Part shown: piece after piece, positions 30,897 to 43,300 of the stretch
Position numbering within the stretch: position 1 is the stretch's first letter
Layout: each line of letters opens with the position of its first letter
DNA from: Leishmania infantum JPCM5
Taxonomy: Eukaryota > Euglenozoa > Kinetoplastea > Trypanosomatida > Trypanosomatidae
DNA: 64,000 nucleotides
Reading direction: 5' to 3'
Assembly: GCF_000002875.2 (NCBI RefSeq)
Contig: NC_009420.2
Span: 2,270,951-2,334,950, forward strand
The notes under the pieces: model-generated
Told to the model about the DNA's origin: nothing
Databases searched by the model: none
What the model saw: only the letters and a program-made list of their open reading frames with translations
Translations under genes and position numbers: made by a program

Positions 30897-32307
30897 GAAT
30901 CGAAAAATGCAGCGATGTGGAGAACGAGACGACACAGAAGCCGCTCCAGTAACCCGTATGTGTGGCAACGTTAGTAGCCTCACAGGCTCGAAGACCGTGA
31001 TGTGCACACCTGCAAGGGCGAAGCCGAGATAGCGGGCCTCGAAGCGGCGGCGGCCACGGCAATATGACAGAGAGTAAGGTGGACGGGCTTGTGAGGGTGA
31101 ACACAGAGCACGGCACACCCGCTGGCAGCGCAGTCGTGGCGCCAGTCGGGGGGAGAGGAAGGAAGGAAGGAAGGAAGCAGAAGAGAAACCTAATAGAGCG
31201 AGCAAACAGCAACAGCAAAAACAAAAAAGAGATGACGAGCAATGCACGCTGGCGGGTCAAGAGCGAGCGCCCGCACGCACAGGCACGCGAATGAAGAAGA
31301 AACAAAATAAAGCAGGACAGTAGCGGTTCCAGGCAACGGTGGTTTTGCGGAGCGCTCTATTCCGCGTTGTTGTTCCAGCTATTGACATAGGTGATGGTGG
31401 TCTTTGACATCCACCTGGACCTCGCAAAACACGAATGAGGTGTCTTTGATGGTGTGTGTATGAGTGCGTGTACAGATGGCAAGCTCCCCCCTTCCTCTAG
31501 CGAAGCTGGCCCACGCTGTGATACGTTTCGATCCCGACCGACCGAGAGCAGGTTCGCAGTGCATCACGCCGCGCGCTCCTTTCGGTGAGAAGCAAATGGA
31601 GAAGTAGGCGAAGCAACTGAAGTGGAGACATAAAGAAGGCGAGGGCGCACAAGGAGGCAGACACGCAAGAAGACGAGCAGCTTCAGTGCAGCAAAGGCAA
31701 CGGACTTTCTGTGCCACTCAGAAGTTAAGTGCAGGCTTCCTTGGTACTACTGCATGGCCTTGTTGATCGCGGGACAGGTTCGCCATCTGCACTGGCAATG
31801 TCGCGTGCGTCGTGGAGAATGACGGGGTATTCCTTCTCCTTTGAAGCGGCTTTCAAGTGGGTGAGGGGGGAGGGAACAGGAGGGGGCAATGGCCAAACGC
31901 TATCGCGGTACTCAGAGGTTCAAACACACACACTAACGCATGCACAAAGCAGATCGTTTACATGTTGGCGGTGCGTACATGCACCAACGGGATCCAGGGG
32001 CACGCGATGCGCATACGGGCGTACGCATACGCACTGGCACAGCGTCGCAAAAATAGTGAAAAGACTGTACATACGACAAGCAGAACAGAAACGCACGAAG
32101 AACAACGGCGCACCCTCCCTCACTCGCCATGAGACAGAGAACCACAGAAGCGCACATTCAATGAAAGAGCCCCGACGCGGCAGATAAGTGGAGAGATGGG
32201 CCGCTGAGAGGCCCGAGGTGCTACTTCACAGGTGATGGACAGCAAACCGGTACGGAGAGAGAGAGAGAGGAGGTGGAGACCAACCAATACAGCAGAGTCG
32301 CATGCTT
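30897..32307 (-). other. Intergenic/UTR region, no gene seen
   Basis: This 1.4 kb carries the (GGAA)n run at 31157-31176 and a CA/CG-rich stretch near 31920-32040. An open frame of 112 codons at 31379-31717 on minus begins at a GTG and has UTR-like composition. No gene is recognised. Confidence 0.65.
31157..31176. repeat. (GGAA)5 tandem repeat
   Basis: Five perfect GGAA units on plus (TTCC on the transcribed strand) lie upstream of the long coiled-coil gene. The run forms part of a pyrimidine-rich tract that could help define its splice acceptor. Confidence 0.9.
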
Positions 32308-34320
32308 CTACTGCTGCGTCAGAAACGTGAGCGAGTTGTGACCCAATTCTGTTGCGTCGGAAGGCAGCGCGTCTACGGGTGCGACGGCGTCAACCTTCGC
32401 CGCTAATGGATCGCTTTTCAGGCTCGCGTGTTGTAACATCCTTGCATGTTGCCGACCCTCTTGTCGGATACGTTTAAAAAGCAGCTGAATAACGCGCTCT
32501 TTGTCCACCCAGCGCAGCTCACTCACGTCGACACTCTTGACGTCTTGCCAGGTTGGGGCGCTGGGCAGGCTTCGCAGAGGAGAGAAGTCCTCCGTCTCGG
32601 CCGCGTCTAGGGCACCGCACTGCTTCGCTGGAGCCGGAAAGGGAGCATCATAGCCATCTTCCACAGTCGCAGGGCCAAGTCGAAACGGGGCGCCGTCTTC
32701 ACAGGGGGTGCTGTGCCACCCGCTTTGAACCGCCGGAGCGGCTAACGCCGCGCAGCGATCGGTCGCTCTCACCAAGAGAGAGGGCACCTCATGCTCGCTA
32801 CTGCGCAGATAGGACGGAGTTGCATCCGGCAGTGTGACGAGAGCGCCGTCGACCATGGCGCTCTCAACGCGAGGAAACGCTTGCAAGTTCAACAGCGCCG
32901 TATGGCCTAGGGGCGCCGAGCGGCGTGCCGAGCTTGCCGACGAGGCAACCGCGATTCCTGCTAGCGGCCGCGTGTTCGTTGAGGCCGCGGCACCGATACG
33001 TTTTGGGAAGCCCTTGCGATCAACAGTCCAGCCCGCAGGAGACAATGACCTCAGCAGCGCAGGCCCTGCGCTATCCGTCAGCATGAGTCGCTTAGGGACC
33101 TCCAGTCGCAACAAAGACGACATGGTGTGCACCGGCGACGCCTGCTTTGCGTTGACGACATCCCCCTGCGGCGTATTCTCCAGCAGCAGCTGCCGACGCT
33201 CCGCGACGACGCCTTGACGAACCTCTTCCAAAGCCGCATAAAAGAACGATTCAAGCTCGGAGCGCTGCGCTAGAACGTTCCCAGCTGCGCTTCGCAGCTG
33301 CGCCAGCTCGCGCTGGAGCTGCAATGCGTCTCGCCGCGCTGCATCGCGCTCACGCGTCAGTGACTGAATCGCCTCTTCGCGCATCTTGCTCTCCGCCTGG
33401 AGCTTTTTATCATAATCAGCGACAACAGCGTTGAGGTTGTCCTCGGTGATCTTCACCTGCAGCCGAAGTGAGGCGATCTCATTCTTCTGAAAGAGACTGC
33501 GCTGGAGCATCTCGCGTGTGGCGCTACCGTCGAGGTCGGTCTTGTGCTTCAGAAGCGCATACTTCTCCTGCAAATCCTTGTACTTGGCACGCATCGTTGT
33601 GACTTCCTGCGCTAGAATGATCTTTTCCTTCATAAGCTCAAAGTTCTTGTCGTGCACCTCCTGTGTGTGTGGCTCTAGCAGCTCCATCGCCTTCGCGTGC
33701 ACGTCGGCAGTGTAGGTCTCCGCCAGCTTTTCCTCCTGGGTGCGGTATCTGACCCGGCTTTCTAGCGTTTCCAGGCGGGCGTGTCGCATCTCTTTCTCGC
33801 GCCGCTCCGCCTCCGCGTCGTACGTCCTCTTCAGCTCCTGCAGCTCAGCCGACGTGTCTTCGCGCTGATCAAGTGTGGTGAGCGCGTTGTGGAGTTGGCT
33901 GCTGAGCTCCTGGACGGTGCGGCGCAAGTGCGCGATTTCGTTGTCCTTCGCACGCAGCAGGCGCTGCTGCGCCGCCGCCGCGGACCCGTCGTTCGGGCTG
34001 CCAGTGACCTCGCTGCGCACTCCCGATGCCGTTTGATCGCCTCCAGGGAAATTCGACAGCGTAAGTGCCGGATCGATTGTGGGCGAGTTGCTCGGGGACG
34101 TGAGCAAAGTAAGCCCGTCGATGCCATCACCCGGGCTGCCGGCTGGCGTCGAAAAGTCTGTAGAGGGAGTGGTAGCGATGGCTTCGGCGAGCTTGAGCGC
34201 TTGCGTGAGGTTGCGCTCGAGCCGAGAGCAGTCCGCGGACGCTATTGGCGACCCCCTACGTGTGGTGGTGCCCTTGCTGTCGGCAGCGCCGGCAGCTATA
34301 GGGCCGCGTGCTTGCTGCAT
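32308..34320 (-). CDS. Coiled-coil protein, BBOF1-like (basal body/axoneme)
   Basis: The 670-residue protein starts at the first ATG (34320, MQQARGPIAAG); the open frame begins earlier at a TTG. Residues about 120-385 form a continuous coiled coil, including RLETLESRVRYRTQEEKLAE, HTQEVHDKNFELMKEKI and RSELESFFYAALEEVRQGVV. The last of these, a Ser-Glu-hydrophobic-Phe-Phe then Ala-Leu-Glu-x-Val pattern at the end of the coil, is what I associate with basal body-orientation factor 1 (CCDC176/DUF4515), a ciliary doublet protein. The C-terminal 280 residues are disordered, with a helical KERVIQLLFKRIRQEGRQ element near 610-627. A flagellar role is inferred from that resemblance. Other cytoskeletal coiled-coil families remain possible. 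Confidence 0.87.
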   Translation of the reverse strand: MQQARGPIAAGAADSKGTTTRRGSPIASADCSRLERNLTQALKLAEAIATTPSTDFSTPAGSPGDGIDGLTLLTSPSNSPTIDPALTLSNFPGGDQTASGVRSEVTGSPNDGSAAAAQQRLLRAKDNEIAHLRRTVQELSSQLHNALTTLDQREDTSAELQELKRTYDAEAERREKEMRHARLETLESRVRYRTQEEKLAETYTADVHAKAMELLEPHTQEVHDKNFELMKEKIILAQEVTTMRAKYKDLQEKYALLKHKTDLDGSATREMLQRSLFQKNEIASLRLQVKITEDNLNAVVADYDKKLQAESKMREEAIQSLTRERDAARRDALQLQRELAQLRSAAGNVLAQRSELESFFYAALEEVRQGVVAERRQLLLENTPQGDVVNAKQASPVHTMSSLLRLEVPKRLMLTDSAGPALLRSLSPAGWTVDRKGFPKRIGAAASTNTRPLAGIAVASSASSARRSAPLGHTALLNLQAFPRVESAMVDGALVTLPDATPSYLRSSEHEVPSLLVRATDRCAALAAPAVQSGWHSTPCEDGAPFRLGPATVEDGYDAPFPAPAKQCGALDAAETEDFSPLRSLPSAPTWQDVKSVDVSELRWVDKERVIQLLFKRIRQEGRQHARMLQHASLKSDPLAAKVDAVAPVDALPSDATELGHNSLTFLTQQ

Positions 34321-35421
34321 TTTCGGTCTCTTGAGACTACGAGTGCCACACAGCAACGTGCCTGTCAGACTGTGAGCGATGCCTCCTTCGATTAGCCCCT
34401 CCCGTGCCAGAGGGGCGGTACCGTACTTATCCTTGGGCTTTCCGCCTCCTCCGAATAGACCGCGAAAGTCCTGAGCACTTCATGGTACACACACAGAGAG
34501 AAAGAGAGAGAGGTGCGCACGAGCACAAAACAGGCAGAGAGGGAATCGACAGAAAACAAACAAAAAAGAGCAGGCGTGAGATGGAATATAATTGAGACGA
34601 GAAGGACACTCATATACATGCATGCACATATATGTAGATATATGCTTACACGGCGGTTCGAGGTGCGGATCCAGACACGGGCATCGATACCGCGGCGACG
34701 CAGATCAGGAAAGGAGCCGGGGCAGACACATTTACCCTGACTAAGGCACTGAGAACCCCACCGCCTCCTTTCCTGTAGTGTGCACACCCTTCTGCCATGA
34801 CCCACGTCCGACAGGGCGTATGCCGTATAAAAGAAAAGAGACCGGCGTGCATGTATTTCTTTATTTTTTCAGTATTCAGTGCGTGCCACACGGGTGCTCC
34901 TCGTCTCCGCACATTTCATCCCGCCGCATGTGAGCGATGGGCCTGTGAACGCGGTGAGTCTCGTACAGCGCTCCATGGCGCCCCATGCATGCAGACAACA
35001 AACGCCTAGGTGGTTGGGAGGTGATGCAAAGACGCCACCACAAACACCACGACACAAGTGAAAAAGACGAGTAGTCGCCCAACACAGAGCAGCTCACATG
35101 CTTGCAGGAATGGGTGGAGGGAGAAAGCCCCCGAAGTCCACCGTACATGCGAAGATCTTTCTTGCGCTCTTATAGAGAAGGCGAAGGCGAACCATGAGAA
35201 GAGGCGAGTCACGCACGGAGAGCCATGCTAGATTCAGATGCGCAGCGCACACCAGCCGTCTGCCGGGAGACATCCAAGCAAAAAGAAAGAAACACAGACA
35301 TGCTGTCTTTGGCTTGCGTGTCGGCGGCTCACAAATGCCATGTCGCACCAAGAACATCGCGATAGTGTCTCGGGGTGGCTTGCACCCCCCCCCCGCCACG
35401 CCCTCCCTCTCTGCGGGCCCT
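34321..35421 (-). other. Intergenic/UTR region, no gene seen
   Basis: This 1.1 kb includes an alternating TA/CA stretch (34608-34645) and a C-run at 35386-35394, next to the 3' end of the OTU gene. No protein-like frame or RNA gene is recognised. Confidence 0.7.
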
Positions 35422-36228
35422 CTATGTGGACTTGCCCTCCTTCATCTTCTGCCCTTCCTCAGCAACGAAACGCTTCGCCCGCGCCAAGACGTTCTCGTCA
35501 CGGCTGCTGAACAGCGTCTGGTCCTCGCGCTCGGAGGTGGGGTTGTACACCGGGTTCATGGCAATGCAGTCGTAGTGGTTGCCCGTGTACACGAGAAAAG
35601 CGCGCACGGTGTAGCCCATTCCTGTGCCGAAGCGCTGCAAGGTGACCGACTGCAGGTCCAAAGCGAAGATCTCCGTCTTGTACAAAAAGGACAGTATCTC
35701 CAGCTCAATGGCGCCACCCCACGTGTCCTTCTCCGAAAGCCACGAGGCGTACGCGAGCGGGTCCATGCCCAGCGTATTCACGTTGAACATTTCGGGGTGA
35801 TCCAGTACGGCCTGCACGCACTCCTGCCGGAGCTGCGGCCCCTCGGTGCGGCTCTTGTCGCGCAGCACGTAGGCGCAGGCGTGGAAAAGGCAGCTGTTGT
35901 CCGCTGGGCATCGACGGCGCGTGAGGTGGGCCCGCTCAGGGGCCGGGGGAAGATAGCGCTCTCCTCTGTTACCGAGCTGCACTTTGGCCTCTCCCTCTTG
36001 AACAATCAGCATGTCATTAGCGCGCAGCTTGAGTGCACTAAGGGGGCTGTCGGCGGCCAGATCCACCGCCTTTGGGGGGAAGCCGGCGAGCACGCGCAGC
36101 CGCTCGAGTGCTACCTCCGATTTCCGGGACAGCAGCGCGGCAGCCTCGCCCCAAGTTCCGCTAGAGTTCAGCTCCACCTGCTCCGGTGTGCTGCTCTTCG
36201 GTGTACGAATCCGTACGGATATGGACAT
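35422..36228 (-). CDS. OTU1/YOD1-type deubiquitinase
   Basis: The 268-residue protein starts at 36228 (MSISVRIRTPKSSTP); the longer open frame upstream encodes His/Thr-rich leader from CA repeats. Residues 1-80 form a ubiquitin-like UBX-type fold, as in OTU1. The OTU cysteine-protease domain follows: RRCPADNSCLFHACAYVL holds Asp110 and the nucleophile Cys113, WGGAIELEILSFLYKTEIF (170-188) is the conserved helix, and GNHYDCIAMNP holds catalytic His218. OTU1/YOD1 trims ubiquitin chains and works with the p97/VCP ATPase through its UBX-like domain, in ER-associated degradation. The C-terminal C2H2 zinc finger of yeast and human OTU1 is missing; the protein ends soon after the OTU fold in a charged helix (ENVLARAKRFVAEEGQKM). 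The catalytic residues are all present, so activity is expected. Confidence 0.93.
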   Translation of the reverse strand: MSISVRIRTPKSSTPEQVELNSSGTWGEAAALLSRKSEVALERLRVLAGFPPKAVDLAADSPLSALKLRANDMLIVQEGEAKVQLGNRGERYLPPAPERAHLTRRRCPADNSCLFHACAYVLRDKSRTEGPQLRQECVQAVLDHPEMFNVNTLGMDPLAYASWLSEKDTWGGAIELEILSFLYKTEIFALDLQSVTLQRFGTGMGYTVRAFLVYTGNHYDCIAMNPVYNPTSEREDQTLFSSRDENVLARAKRFVAEEGQKMKEGKST

Positions 36229-37329
36229 TATGCACGGCAGGTGTCTTTCGGTCTGTGTTTGTGTGTGTGTCTGTGTGTTTGCAGGGCGGTGCGAGAATAC
36301 TGAGAAGCGCGGTTCGACTGTGGGTGCGCACCTCCCACAAGATAAAGCAGTGAGGGGCTGCGGCACGGACGCCTTTCGGTGGATGCAAAATAGAAACAAA
36401 AAGGTGGAGAAGGCGCAACGGGAACGCAGCACTTCGTGTGTGCTCTGCTGCAAACGTAGCAATGAGAAGACGTGAAGACATTGCGTAGCACACGCGTGAG
36501 AGACAGGCCAGTGAAGAAGAGCAAATGTTGTCAGACAGAGAGAGCGTGTGTGTGTTTGTGTGTGTGCCGTGCATCCCATGAAGGCGTGTGCGGCTTTGGC
36601 CTCGCTGGCGCGCCTGCACTTCGCCATAAACGGACGTTCAGGCCGTCACTGTGTGTGCGGTGCAGTACATGCTTGCACAACGCGCAGCAGTGGCATCGCG
36701 CGCTCTCCTTGCCACACATGCGTGTACAAGAAAACAAGAACACTCTGGAGCGACGCAAAGGCGCCATCGAGAGATACAGCTCATGTCGCCTGTGGGAGAC
36801 GCCGTGTAGTTGTTCTGCTGCGTTGAGGCGTGGGTGTTGTTGTATCGCACCACTACATGCTGGGAAAAGGAGAGAGAGAGACACTGGTCAGCACCAATGA
36901 TCAAGCTATGTTACATCCGCTTCTCCCTCCCTGCGCACGCCGCCCTCTTTCCTGGCCTCCTTAAGCGAGGATACATTCAAGTAAGGACGGGTGCCTGAAA
37001 GATTGGGGCACCCACGTGGCAGCTGAAGAAAGTCCGCATCGCCGCACAACCGCAACGCTACCGTACGGAGGGCGGCGGTGATGCAGACAAGCGTGCCTGT
37101 CACCGACAAGTCCAAGAACGAACACACAAAAACGCACACGTGCACGTACATCGGCACAGCCAGTGGTGCAAGGCACACTCCTACACAGGCTCAAGCATGA
37201 CCGCCTCCCCCTTGTCGCTCACCCCACGAGCAGACACGACTGGGCAATATCAGAGGCGCGCGCGTGAAAGGCACCAGCACACAAGACAGCAGCAGAGAAG
37301 ACGGCACACGCACCCTCTCCCGCCCGCCG
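36229..37329 (-). other. Intergenic/UTR region, no gene seen
   Basis: This 1.1 kb contains the GT-rich run at 36255-36282, which supplies leader sequence for the OTU gene, and a second near 36546-36567. Remaining frames are low complexity. No gene is seen. Confidence 0.7.
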
Positions 37330-40300
37330 CTACAAGGCAGCGTCTGAGGGGCGTGGTAGCCGGTTGAAGAAGCTCATGTCGCCTGCGGCAGCCATGGAAT
37401 TGTCGAAGGCGGCACAGTACTCCCGCTCTGCCGCGGCGGCTGAAACGGTCACAGCTCCCGTCGCACTCTCCGCGGACGTTTGTTTCGTCTTTGCCTTAGG
37501 TGACGACGAGGGTAAGTGTCGGTACAGCGTCGCGCGTTGCTGGTACACCTCGAAATGGCGACGGTACGTCTTCTCCTCAAAGTCACTGAGGGAGTCCGGG
37601 TCGCGGTGCGCCTTTAGGTAGAGCGCGATGTACTTGAGCGCGGACTCCTCGACGGAGAGCCCGGGGTAAATCGGGCGCGCCTGCGCGACCGCGAGCAGCG
37701 CCAGAGCTACCGGATCGTACAACTGTCGCTGGATGTACTCCTCGTGATCGACGATGTCGGATGGAGAGGTGCCGGTGGGCAGAGGACGCCGCAGCATCTG
37801 TGGCAGGTGAGCCCCATCGACGTACTGCCACGGACGGCGCAGGAACCGTGCCATGTGTTCCTTGTTACGCAGCGCGTACAGTTTGCCGTCGTACTCGACA
37901 ACGCAGTCGAGCAATCCCTTTTTGGCCACCGGCTGAATCACCCGACGCATCCCGCGAATCTCGCGCGTATCGTAGAGCAGTACTGGGCAGCAGCCCTCTA
38001 GTGCCAGGCAAGCCTCGTCCACCGGATGCAAAATGATGACGGGGAAGTGCTTCGGCATCGGCTTCGCCTTCGACGCGTCCGTCACTGTCGTCGGGTCAAC
38101 AAGGAAACGCTCGAGGTACTCGGCGGAGCTGAAGAAGAAGTACTGATTCAGGTAAATCGCACCCCAACGCAAGTCCACCTCATTTGTGGCAGGCAGCCAA
38201 AAAAGCGTCGACATAGCGGCCGCCGCGGCGATGGCCTGGGGCGCGTGTACGCTGCGCACAAGGTCGTCGTGCTCAAGCCACTCGTACGGGCAGAAGGCGG
38301 TGAATTGGGACAGGTGACGGTGTACATAGCTGTAGACTTGATAGGAGTTGTGTAGCCGAGCTGGAAAAGCACGCTGCTCTCGCAGCACGGACTCCTGTGT
38401 CTGCTGAACGTACTCCTCGACACCGTGAACTGCCGCGACGAGGTTGCTGGCGTCGAGGGGCACGCTCGGCCGGGGAAGCGGCAACCGCACGGCCGCGTGG
38501 CGCTCCAAAGCGGCCACGGCAGCGCTCCACCCATCGGCTTCTCCATCCGCGTCCGGCGCTGAGTGGTCATCTGCCCTGCCATCCCTCAAGGGGGCCGATG
38601 AAGCCGCCATCACCTTGACGATCGGCGCAGCGCACGCTACCCGCGGGAGGGCCTCCGCTGACATGGCGGTATGCGGCAAGTTGTGCAGCACCGCACCGCT
38701 GTGCTTCACCTCCGCCGTCGACAAGTACAAAACGAGCAGCTTTTGTACAAGGGTAGGGTCTGCGCTGCCTTGCTGAGCCGCCAACATGCAGTCAAGCTTC
38801 AGCGCGTGCCAGTGCGGGTGCACCGCCCCCCAGGCCAGGAGCGACGAAACAGACATGCACCTCATACCTAGGTTGAACGCTACAGAGTCGGCCAGCACGC
38901 GCTCCTTGGCGTTGCCCTTCTCCGTGGCGTAACGGACGTCGTGCTCGTACACGGACACGACGGGCTGCTGGAGAAGCGTCGGGTTTGGTGGTGCCTGGCG
39001 CATGAAGGGCCACGGATCGCGTACGAAACAGAGAAGCGAGTCGTCGTCCTTGAAGAAGTAGAGACGGTGGTTCACGCGCGCCACTCGCGGCGCTGCCTTT
39101 CGCTGGCATCGCCGCTTGCGCCTCTCGACCACGTCGCGCAGCTCCTGCACCTCGTCGGACAGTACCTCGCTCAGAACCTCTGGCTCCTCTAACTCGTTGT
39201 CGTCGCCAGCTTCCGCGTCACCAGCAGCGTCGTCGGCGTAGAAGCCCTGTGCGCTCTCCTGCAGCGGCTGCTCCGGGCCGACGCGCACGCCGGCGAGCTT
39301 CCAGGCGCAAGCGGTCTGCGGGCCTTCTTGGCGATATCTGTACAAGCGCACCGGGTCCTCGTAGCCGAACGACGACAGATCGCAACCGCCAGCCGTCAGG
39401 CGCGCCTTTGCGTCTTCGAAGCGCATAACCTCTGGCACGTAGAAGAGCGAGGCACGGTGGCGCATGTGGCGTCCCAGGGCCTCAACGACGGCACGGCAAA
39501 CCGTCTCCCTCGCAGCCCTGCCGTCGACCCGTGCCACCTCAACATGCCGCTCTTCGATAATGCCCATGAACTCATCCAGCGCCTCTTCCTGTGTGGGATG
39601 GTCTTCCTCCATGCCCAGCTGGCCCTCTCCGTGGATGGCGGCAGCAGCCGCCGAGTCCAAATCGTCGTGGTCATCGCCGCTTTGCGCGTCGCCAGAGTGC
39701 CCTTGCGCGGGCGGCGCCTCCGCCTCCTCCTCCGATGGGGAATCGACGTCATTCGCGCCAATGTGCCGACGACGCCACTTCCGCAGCGCTTTTTCGCGGC
39801 GTCGCTGCAGCCGTGCGGCGTCGCGGATGGCTTGCGTGGCCTGCTTCGTGGCTTCCACCTCCTTTGCGGCAGTGTCCTGCACGCTGGCGTGCTCGACTGC
39901 CTCGCGCCGCTCTGTCGCGCGCAGTGCGCCTCGCTGCGCAAAGGTCTCCTCGTCGATGTTGAGCCGCATCACCACCTCCGGGATGCAGCCTTCGTCAAAG
40001 AGGACGTCGAGGTCGCCGTCAGAGAACGGCGGGCAGATCATCACATAGCCGAGCGTATCGAAGGGGCGGAAGCGCGTCACACAACTGGCAATGCGCAGGT
40101 ATGCCTCACTCAGGCGCGCCTGCTTGTCCTCGGGGTCCTCCGGCTCGAACTCGAGCTTCTCCTGCAGGTCAGCCTCTTTGGCTTCGTCCCAGACATCCTC
40201 GTTATCGTTGTCCTCCTCGTCCACGTCCGCGTCGCTGCGCGCGGCACGCTCCTCCTCGCGCTGCTCACGTTCCTGCAACAGGCGCTCAGCCTCTGCCCTG

Positions 40301-43300
40301 GCCTTCAGCTTCGTCTTCTCCTCCCGCGCCCTGTTGCGCACCTCCTCTAGCAGCATGCGCGCGCGGCCAACATACGGGTTCGTATCTTCGCTATCCTGAG
40401 GGATGTACACGCCCCTTACCATGCCACCTCCTGGCGTCAGGACCGCCTCGACACACTCCTCGAAAAAATGGCGGTCGTATACAAAGAAAGGCACGCGATA
40501 AACCTCCTGCAGCCCAGCTGCGAGTGTCTTCTTGCCGGAGCGCGTCGGCCCCACCAACCACACGCGAGGCGGAAGCGTCTCAGGAGGTAGTTCGCCGACG
40601 TAGCGCTGCGGACAGCGCGCGAACGCGTCGCGCGCCTCCTGGGTGGCGAACACGTAAAGACCGTCCACGAAGCGCAGGCAGAACTCCTGTCGCCCGCGAA
40701 CGAGGATGCCGCGCTCACGCAGCGTAACGGGACAATAGTCGAGACGCGACCCGAACTGATGCAGGAAACGGCGCATCGGCCGCGTAAGGGGGTGGGGCGG
40801 CGGTTGCGGCACTCGGGGAGCCGCGTCGCCATCGGGGTTCAGTAACGCCGCCTCCTCGGCCTCCTCCTCGGCCTCTTCGTCGAAGGCGTCCTCCTCCTCC
40901 TCTCCGAGTGCTTGATCCACAGCGGCCTCGCTGGCTTGAATGGCGAGCGGGTCCAGCAACTGCATCACCTCTGCGATCACCTCGTGCACCACCGGCGTCT
41001 TGGGCAAGGAGATGGTGAGCACGTTAAACGGTTGCGACTGCTGCGCGCTCGGGTGGCTCCTGCTCGCCATCACAGAGCGCCGCTCGACTTTTCGGGCCCT
41101 TTTCAGCAGTCTCAGCGTTTGCGAAAGAACCGGCAGGTCACTCCCGTTTGCGTTGCCCTTCTCCGTTTCTTCGTCCTCCTCGGCCATCTCCGCGACCGGC
41201 GCGTCGGCAGGGCGCAGAACCAGCACCGTCTCCGGAAGCAGGTCCCCTTCCCACAACCCATGAAGAATGTCCTTCTGCAGATCCACCGACGTCACTGCCG
41301 AGAGCAGCAGTGGCGCGGTGCATGCCGCCTTCTCTTTCGCTGCTCGAATATGCATCGCCTTTTCGTCGGCCATGCTCTGCGGGCCCTCCAAGAACATCGT
41401 GCGAGGAACACGTCGGCGCGCCCCGACAGAGGCTGCGGCGCTACCCTGCCGGTCCTGTAGCGCTTGCTGCAAGAATGACGCACGCCCTGGTCCACTAGCC
41501 TTCTTCTTGAGCTTCGGTTTCTTGGGCTCCATCTTGCCCTTTTTCTTCTTTGCCTGCGCTTTGGCGGCCAGCTCTAGGCGCTCCGCTCGCGCCTTACGGG
41601 CCTCCTCCTCAGCCATCTGCCGGCCGACGCACGCTGCGTGGCGCGCCTGCAGAAGCGCCTGACGCGGCTCGAGCAGCTTCACGAACTCCGAGACGGTATA
41701 CGGCGTCAGGTTGAGCTGCGCCGCCACCTCGCCCACCACGCGTTGCATGGTCTCTACCATTGCGTCTGTGGAGTGAACCAGCGTGTCGTCCGCTACCACG
41801 AGCACCGGTTTGCGGTCGGGAGAGCGGCGCTGACGCAGGTACTTGATGGGGAAGTCCACGAACGCGGCCCGCTTGCTGGTAGACGCGAAACAGTAGTAGT
41901 GGCCGCGGTAGGTGCAGGCATAGCAGGCTGCACCTTCAATCAGTACATGATCCTCGAACGCCGTGACAGGGCAATATCGCTTCCACACGGGTGAGAGTGA
42001 CAGCCCCGCCTCCTCCGCCGCCTCCTCTACGGCACGACTGCGCTCCTCGTCTGCGGCGACGGAGGTGCTCTGCCCGTGTGCGCCGTCTTCGCCGCCGTCC
42101 TCGTCCTCGCCCGTCTTCGCACAGCCGAGCAGCGCCGGCTCTTCGCACGGGTACAGGTGAAACACGTGCGCGATATACGACGTAACGTGCCCGATGCTGG
42201 CGGACGCAATAGGGTCCACGAGTAGGTGGTGGTGTATACTCTTGGCAAACTCAACATGTTTCCGCCAGCTGGAAGTCCAGTCCTGCTCCTCCAGAGAAGG
42301 AAGACGAGCGGCAGCGCCCTCTGCCGTTGTAAAGGGAAGCTGCGCCCCCGCCTCGATGCGGCCATCGCGGATAAGCGATGCGAGGCGCAGACGCACCTCT
42401 GCTGCTCTTCCTGCCGCCAGGGGAGGCAGGGAGGACCTCTTCGTGTGCCCCGCCTCCTCAGCTGCGTCTTCCTCGTCGCGCTCGGCAACCGCGCCCTTCT
42501 CCTCCTCCTCCTCCTCCAGGGCCAGCAGAATGCTTTGTGCCTCGGCCGCCTGTTGACGGGCCAGCTCCAAGTCGGCAGCTGGCGGCGCTGCCTTCCCCGT
42601 CGCGCCTTCCATCTCCACCAGGTGTGCTAGAATCTTCTCGCAATCAGCCCGCATCTGCGCCTTCTCCAAAGCCCGTGCCTTCTGCGCTTCATCCTTGACG
42701 AAGGCGTCCCACGCCTGCTGCGACGCCGCTGCCGCAATGGCAATCCTGCCACTCGCGTGCTCCTGGTACACATCCGGAACGGCGGTGCACACCTCCACAA
42801 CGTGGTCTGGCCTCGCCATCTCTGACAGCTGCAGCGGTCGCACAAAGTGCTCGAGAAACGCGTCGGTGGTCTCTGCTGTGGAGAACATGGTGTCACTGAA
42901 TATGTAGCCCCGGTACTCGGCACGCGCGCTTGTCATGGCGTCCTGCAACAGCTGCACCTGCACCTTCATCGGCACTGCAATGCGCTGTGCAAGGCACACC
43001 TCCAGCTCCTCAGCGACAGCCCTTTGCGCTGTATCACGCAGCGCAGCCATGGCCAGCTCCAGCACATCCAAGTGAACACAATGCAGCTCCTCAGCTAGTT
43101 GTCTGCCCACCTCGCTCTTTCCAATGCCTGCAGGCCCGAGGAGCAGGATGCGCGGGCACCTATGGCGATGGTAGCGATCGATCTCCTGCTGCACGACGCG
43201 TAGCTCATCCGGCATGTACAGCGACACAGGGCTCGTCAAGTACCGACGCCAGCTCGGCAGCGTCACCTCCTCCGGATGGAGGAAAAACTCAGCGCTCATG

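Noticed and set aside
35194..36303. 369-codon frame on plus
   Set aside because: It is the antisense shadow of the OTU gene, whose catalytic motifs are clear on minus.
39328..40350. 340-codon frame on plus
   Set aside because: It is antisense to the AK9-like gene and arises from GC-rich codon bias.
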